Part shown: positions 6,729-9,733 of the stretch, piece after piece | How positions within the stretch are numbered: position 1 is the stretch's first letter | Layout of the letters: each line of letters starts with the position of its first letter | NCBI GenBank assembly: GCA_041658405.1 | Contig: JBBAAG010000098.1 | Span: forward strand, 1-9,733 | Length of the DNA stretch: 9,733 nt | Reading direction: 5' to 3' | Source of the DNA: Elusimicrobiota bacterium | GTDB lineage: Bacteria; Elusimicrobiota; UBA5214; JBBAAG01 | Made by a program: the position numbers and the translations under genes | The notes under the pieces: model-generated | The model's input: the letters and a program-made list of their open reading frames with translations, nothing else | What the model was told of the DNA's origin: nothing | Database searches by the model: none

Positions 6729-6739
6729 ATAATAGTATT
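6713..6739 (-). repeat. Right copy of the cargo-flanking direct repeat
   Basis: This is the same-orientation partner of 1832-1858 (25 of 27 bases identical), 47 bases past the pyrD stop codon. It comprises the -10 element and the operator-like palindrome of the ATPase gene. A 19-base exact match in a 9.7 kb window is very unlikely by chance. Confidence 0.85.
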
Positions 6740-6762
6740 ATCGTTTTTATGGTTTTTGTCAA
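6734..6762 (-). promoter_or_regulatory. Promoter of the ATPase-PHP pair
   Basis: On the minus strand a perfect -35 TTGACA (6762-6757) is separated by 17 bases from the -10 AATACT (6739-6734). The predicted start is near 6727, giving a leader of about 30 bases before the ATG at 6696. It lies in the pyrD-ATPase gap, where no terminator is visible, so read-through from pyrKD is also expected. Confidence 0.75.
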
Positions 6763-6785
6763 GAAGTATTTTTTGATCGCTGAAT

Positions 6786-7736
6786 TCAGGCACGCAAGCT
6801 GCTGATTAGGTTTGTAAGTATGACATTTTGTTTCTTCAAATACTTTTCGATACCGTCGACGACTTCGGTGATCAGGTTTGGGTTTTTGTAAAGCCCGCTG
6901 CCCACCTGCACTGCTGATGCTCCGGAGATCAGCATCGCGATCGCATCCTCTGCTGATGCTATTCCCCCCACCCCGATGATCGGAATCTTCACGGTTTGCA
7001 CGCACTCGTACACGCACCGTAACGCTATGGGGAATACTGCCGCACCGGACAGGCCAGCCATCACGTTCGCAATCCTCGGTTTCCGCGACTGAATATCCAC
7101 CGCCATCCCGAGTAATGTGTTGATCACAACCACAGCATCCGCACCAGCGCGTTCCGCTGCACTGGCGATAAGTTTTATATCCGTAACGTTAGGCGATAGT
7201 TTCGCAAATATTGGTTTGCAGGTAACTTTTTTCACTGCAGCAATCACCGACGCGGTAAGTTTTTCATCCTGGCTGATAATACAATGCGACTTCGCGGTTT
7301 TCCCGACAGTACGTTTCGCTACGTTTGGACAGGAAAGGTTTAGTTCATATGCTGCCACTATCTCGCTTGTATCTCCATCATCTATCCGGCGGATAGTTTT
7401 TACATAATCCCCCGCGCAAGTTCCCGCGATGCTCACCACAATTTTGGTGCCCAACTTTTTGAGGACAGGTATGTATTCTTTAACAAACAATTCAACTCCA
7501 GGGTTTTCTAATCCGATAGAGTTCAGCATGCCCGCCGGTGTTTCGTATACCCGCGGTGTGGGATTACCCGACCGTGGTTCGTAAGTAATGGTTTTAGTTA
7601 CAAACGCACCGAGTTTATCCCACGTGTGCAGTGTGTTATACTCCCCGCCGAACCCCGCGATCCCGCTGGCTATCATCACTGGGGATTTTAGCTTAAGTCC
7701 GGCAATAGTGGTTTCCAAAACGTTTTTTTTACTCAT
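6786..7736 (-). CDS. pyrD: Dihydroorotate dehydrogenase 1B, catalytic subunit
   Basis: This FMN-containing subunit oxidises dihydroorotate to orotate and passes electrons through PyrK to NAD. The protein has 316 residues from the start chosen here. It shows the substrate and FMN segment ETPAGMLNSIGLENPGVE, the catalytic-loop ELNLSCPNV (base C136), KPIFAKLSPNVTDI with its flavin-contacting lysine, and VINTLLGMAVD. It ends with the phosphate-binding pattern IPIIGVGGIASAEDA...GASAVQVGSGLY. An ATG at 7748 would add four residues and overlap pyrK by 7 bases. I prefer 7736 because GGTGA sits at good spacing before it and MSKKNVLETTIAGL matches the family start. The pyrK stop is then 5 bases upstream. 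The gene ends 47 bases before the right repeat copy, where the cargo begins. Confidence 0.95.
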   Translation of the reverse strand: MSKKNVLETTIAGLKLKSPVMIASGIAGFGGEYNTLHTWDKLGAFVTKTITYEPRSGNPTPRVYETPAGMLNSIGLENPGVELFVKEYIPVLKKLGTKIVVSIAGTCAGDYVKTIRRIDDGDTSEIVAAYELNLSCPNVAKRTVGKTAKSHCIISQDEKLTASVIAAVKKVTCKPIFAKLSPNVTDIKLIASAAERAGADAVVVINTLLGMAVDIQSRKPRIANVMAGLSGAAVFPIALRCVYECVQTVKIPIIGVGGIASAEDAIAMLISGASAVQVGSGLYKNPNLITEVVDGIEKYLKKQNVILTNLISSLRA

Positions 7737-7741
7737 ATATT

Positions 7742-8569
7742 TCACCATCCCAATATTTGTGTATCGAACACCGGCCCGTCATGGCAAACTGTTTTGTTAA
7801 CGACAACGTTTTTATCACCCGCAACTTTTACTACGCACCCGCGGCACGCGCCAACGCCGCATGCCATACGTTCTTCCAAACTCGCATAGCACTTAATACC
7901 GTACCTATTTGCTATCTTTGCCACAGCTTTCATCATTACACTTGGCCCGCAGGTGTAAATCACAGCGTTACCCGCAGGATTTACTATTTTCTTAAGCGCG
8001 GATGATAATACAATCGTAGGTACCCCATGAAATCCTGTACTACCATCGTCTGTGCAGTAATTAAAACTACACTTCCCGCTACTTTTTTGTACACGCACAA
8101 GTTGACTCTTATTTCTCGCACCGGTGATAAAATTTATCTTTGTAACACTTCCGTGTTTCTGCAAATACTCGTTTAAATAATTCACTGATGCAGTACCCGT
8201 CCCGCCAGAAACAAGGAAAACTGTTTTCCCGGCTGCTGCGTTAATATCGTACCCGTTCCCTAACGGACCGAATAATTTTATTGTTGTTCCTGCGGGTTTA
8301 CATACCAACAACCCGCTGCCCGTACCGACAGGCTTGACCAATAACACTATTGCGTTGCCGGACATCCCGTACACGCTGTAGGGACGCGGGAGAAAGGTTT
8401 CTTCGCCGCAGTCAATCATCAAGAACTGTCCCGGTAAAGGGTTGAGTATCGTTGTAGTTGGCTTTAGAGTTATCAGATAATCGCAATCATTAATTTTTCG
8501 GTTAGTTTTAACAACATATTTTGTATAGCTCAAGTTACTTTTTTTATCGCACTTATTATTTTTACGCAT
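7742..8569 (-). CDS. pyrK: Dihydroorotate dehydrogenase electron-transfer subunit
   Basis: PyrK carries FAD and a 2Fe-2S cluster and links PyrD to NAD, defining a class 1B enzyme. The 275-residue protein is full length. It has the FAD motif RPYS (62-65), a KLFGPLGNGY loop (98-107), the nucleotide-binding LVSGGTGTASVNYL (119-132), CGPS (207-210), and the cluster cysteines in SLEERMACGVGACRGC (C237, C242, C245) plus C262. The N-terminus is about 15 residues longer than usual and lysine/asparagine-rich. An in-frame stop lies just upstream, so 8569 is the first possible ATG. AAGGAG occurs 23 bases before it, too far for a standard site, so initiation may be weak or start at a later codon. It is the first gene of the minus-strand unit and has its own promoter. 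Confidence 0.94.
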   Translation of the reverse strand: MRKNNKCDKKSNLSYTKYVVKTNRKINDCDYLITLKPTTTILNPLPGQFLMIDCGEETFLPRPYSVYGMSGNAIVLLVKPVGTGSGLLVCKPAGTTIKLFGPLGNGYDINAAAGKTVFLVSGGTGTASVNYLNEYLQKHGSVTKINFITGARNKSQLVRVQKSSGKCSFNYCTDDGSTGFHGVPTIVLSSALKKIVNPAGNAVIYTCGPSVMMKAVAKIANRYGIKCYASLEERMACGVGACRGCVVKVAGDKNVVVNKTVCHDGPVFDTQILGW

Positions 8570-8652
8570 TGTGTATCACTCGTCTTACCTAACTCCTTGA
8601 TTTATCTTTCCCTCTTTTGTCGTTAATGTATAATCTAAACAATTATAATAAT

Positions 8653-8681
8653 AGTATAACAACAATTAACTTTTATATCAA
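8653..8681 (-). promoter_or_regulatory. Promoter of pyrK (pyr operon)
   Basis: On the minus strand -35 TTGATA (8681-8676), a 17-base spacer and -10 TATACT (8658-8653) match the sigma-70 consensus at 5 of 6 positions each. The predicted start is near 8646, about 77 bases before the pyrK ATG. The -10 continues as ATACTATTATT, also seen at the ATPase promoter. Confidence 0.72.
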
Positions 8682-8689
8682 GTATCGCT

Positions 8690-8718
8690 TTGACTTATCA
8701 GTAGGAATAGGTTAAAAT
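8690..8718 (+). promoter_or_regulatory. Promoter of the PDZ lipoprotein gene
   Basis: -35 TTGACT (8690-8695), a 17-base spacer and -10 TAAAAT (8713-8718) each match the sigma-70 consensus at 5 of 6 positions. The predicted start is near 8725, about 67 bases before the ATG. A second, weaker possibility is TATAAT at 8763-8768, which lacks a good -35. Confidence 0.65.
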
Positions 8719-8791
8719 AGTACACTAAATAATCTTGATAATCTGTTCAAGAAGAAATACTTTATAATAAGCTTAATTGCAATTTAAGGCG

Positions 8792-9733
8792 ATGAACAAC
8801 AAAACAATGATATTGCATAGCAAATGCTTCAAATCTACAAAGAAATTAATTGCATTAATAATCGCAATTGTTTTCTTTAATGGTTGTACCACTAGCTATT
8901 ACTACAGTATCGATAGATTATATTACCCTTCTAAACAAATAGCGAAAGACACTCTATTCCCTATTAAGCTTCAAATTGGCCCCATAATCACTAGTAATGC
9001 AGATGTGTATGAATTGACTAATAACAACTATACCGTAAAATTTACACAAAACGATATTCAATATGGATTTAGGAAAATATTATTTAACGAACTTCGAGCA
9101 AACAGATTATTTGATGAAGTAGAATTAGTTAAAACTGTCACAGATACAAAAGGCGACGTTGGTATTATTCTTGTTAAGACAAACGATATATATAAAGTAT
9201 TTTACGTTATTGATGCTTCTCCCGCAAGCAAATCGGGTATACTACCTGGAGACGAATTAATATCGATTGATGGCCAAACGATTGATAACATGAATATACT
9301 TCAACTATACGATAAATTACGCGGTCCCCGGGGGTCATCAGTAAAAATATGCATTGAACGTAATGATAAAGTACAAGAGTTTGTAATTCAACGTGCAAAA
9401 GTTCCAGTACTTAGTAAAAGATATGATTATACTCATGAACCTGGCAATTTAATTCTGCTCACCCAGTTGAATAAAGCACCTGTTTCACGGTCTTCTAATG
9501 ATGAAATTGGTGCTACTATCGGTTATATTATGTTAGGTGCAGCCATTTTTACTGGATTGATTATTATAGGGATTGCAACTTCAAACAGCGACATTGTTTC
9601 TGTATTATCCCAGGCATTATCATTTCCGAGACCAAACATTAAAGCAGATGTTGTTGAAGAAGAAATAACTGATAGACTTAATTTTAAATTTTGGGTATTT
9701 GATGCAGTTACTGGTGACATAGTGACCGAAATT
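8792..9733 (+). CDS. PDZ-domain lipoprotein with internal membrane segment, C-terminus off the window
   Basis: The 314 visible codons stay open to the right edge. Residues 1-32 form a lipoprotein signal: lysine-rich start, hydrophobic LIALIIAIVFF, lipobox FNGC with C32. Residues 55-112 resemble the N-terminal part of small-subunit-type envelope lipoproteins (FPIKLQIGPI, then FNELRANRLFDEV). Residues 122-203 are a PDZ domain close to CtpA-type ones (VGIILV, SPASKSGILPGDELISIDGQ, LYDKLRGPRGSSVKICIER). Residues 242-264 are a transmembrane-like segment (ATIGYIMLGAAIFTGLIIIG). Then comes FKFWVFDAVTGDIV, like the lipoprotein beta core. The likely location is the cell envelope; no protease residues are visible, so it is more likely a binding or scaffold protein. 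AAGG lies two bases before the ATG at 8792; the ATG at 8807 is an alternative start. The gene is AT-rich compared with pyrKD. Confidence 0.8.
   Translation, partial: MNNKTMILHSKCFKSTKKLIALIIAIVFFNGCTTSYYYSIDRLYYPSKQIAKDTLFPIKLQIGPIITSNADVYELTNNNYTVKFTQNDIQYGFRKILFNELRANRLFDEVELVKTVTDTKGDVGIILVKTNDIYKVFYVIDASPASKSGILPGDELISIDGQTIDNMNILQLYDKLRGPRGSSVKICIERNDKVQEFVIQRAKVPVLSKRYDYTHEPGNLILLTQLNKAPVSRSSNDEIGATIGYIMLGAAIFTGLIIIGIATSNSDIVSVLSQALSFPRPNIKADVVEEEITDRLNFKFWVFDAVTGDIVTEI

Larger units (their letters stand above)
8570..8791. other. Divergent promoter region between pyrK and the lipoprotein gene
   Basis: These 222 AT-rich bases contain two promoters facing away from each other, with -35 boxes eight bases apart. 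Both leaders are about 65-80 bases long. I saw no PyrR-type anti-terminator, riboswitch or intrinsic terminator. Confidence 0.6.

Noticed and set aside
8550..8600. Leader peptide or attenuator before pyrK
   Set aside because: A five-codon GTG frame overlaps the pyrK start, but there are no alternating hairpins or T-tract, so attenuation is not supported.
8645..8658. Third copy of the cargo-flanking repeat at the pyrK promoter
   Set aside because: Only about eleven bases around the -10 box (ATACTATTATT on the minus strand) are shared and the palindrome is absent, so this is promoter convergence rather than a repeat copy.

Overview
The window comes from a bacterium of moderate GC content. The pyr genes are near 50% GC in the blocks I counted, and the AT-rich inserted genes are near 30%. 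Several genes have good sigma-70-type promoters and Shine-Dalgarno sites. A class 1B (NAD-linked) dihydroorotate dehydrogenase and a LarA-type nickel-pincer racemase relative suggest an anaerobic or facultative lifestyle. The overall flavour resembles uncultivated candidate-phylum genomes, but the lineage cannot be fixed from this sequence.

Layout: eight intact or edge-cut genes lie on the minus strand (transcribed right to left) and one edge-cut gene lies on the plus strand. In transcription order the minus-strand genes are pyrK (8569-7742), pyrD (7736-6786), an AAA/DUF4143 ATPase (6696-5530), a PHP/DUF3604 protein (5533-4097), a 37-codon signal-peptide-like ORF (3979-3866), a TIR-like protein (3853-2966), a zinc-ribbon/HTH/LAGLIDADG endonuclease (2944-1871), pyrF (1754-1047), pyrE (997-410) and the start of a larA-like gene (413 to the left edge). 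On the right, a plus-strand lipoprotein with a PDZ domain (8792 to the edge) diverges from pyrK. The two start from back-to-back promoters in 8570-8791.

The pyr genes supply steps 4 to 6 of de novo UMP synthesis: PyrK and PyrD oxidise dihydroorotate to orotate, PyrE adds ribose phosphate to give OMP, and PyrF decarboxylates OMP to UMP. Read as an operon, pyrKD-pyrFE-larA is split by about 5 kb of unrelated cargo. The cargo has at least two layers. One is a GC-moderate ATPase-PHP pair with its own strong promoter and an ATGA overlap. The other is a distinctly AT-rich TIR-like plus homing-endonuclease block.

The main discovery is at the cargo ends. A 28-base near-perfect direct repeat (1832-1858 and 6713-6739, 19 bases identical in a row) marks both. 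On the right it is the promoter/operator of the DUF4143 ATPase gene. On the left it is followed by a decayed start of a second, related ATPase gene (1816-1755), whose P-loop relic now provides the ribosome binding site of pyrF. The endonuclease stop codon falls at the -35 region of this left copy. This points to two ATPase cassettes, one wrecked, bracketing the inserted DNA within the pyr operon.
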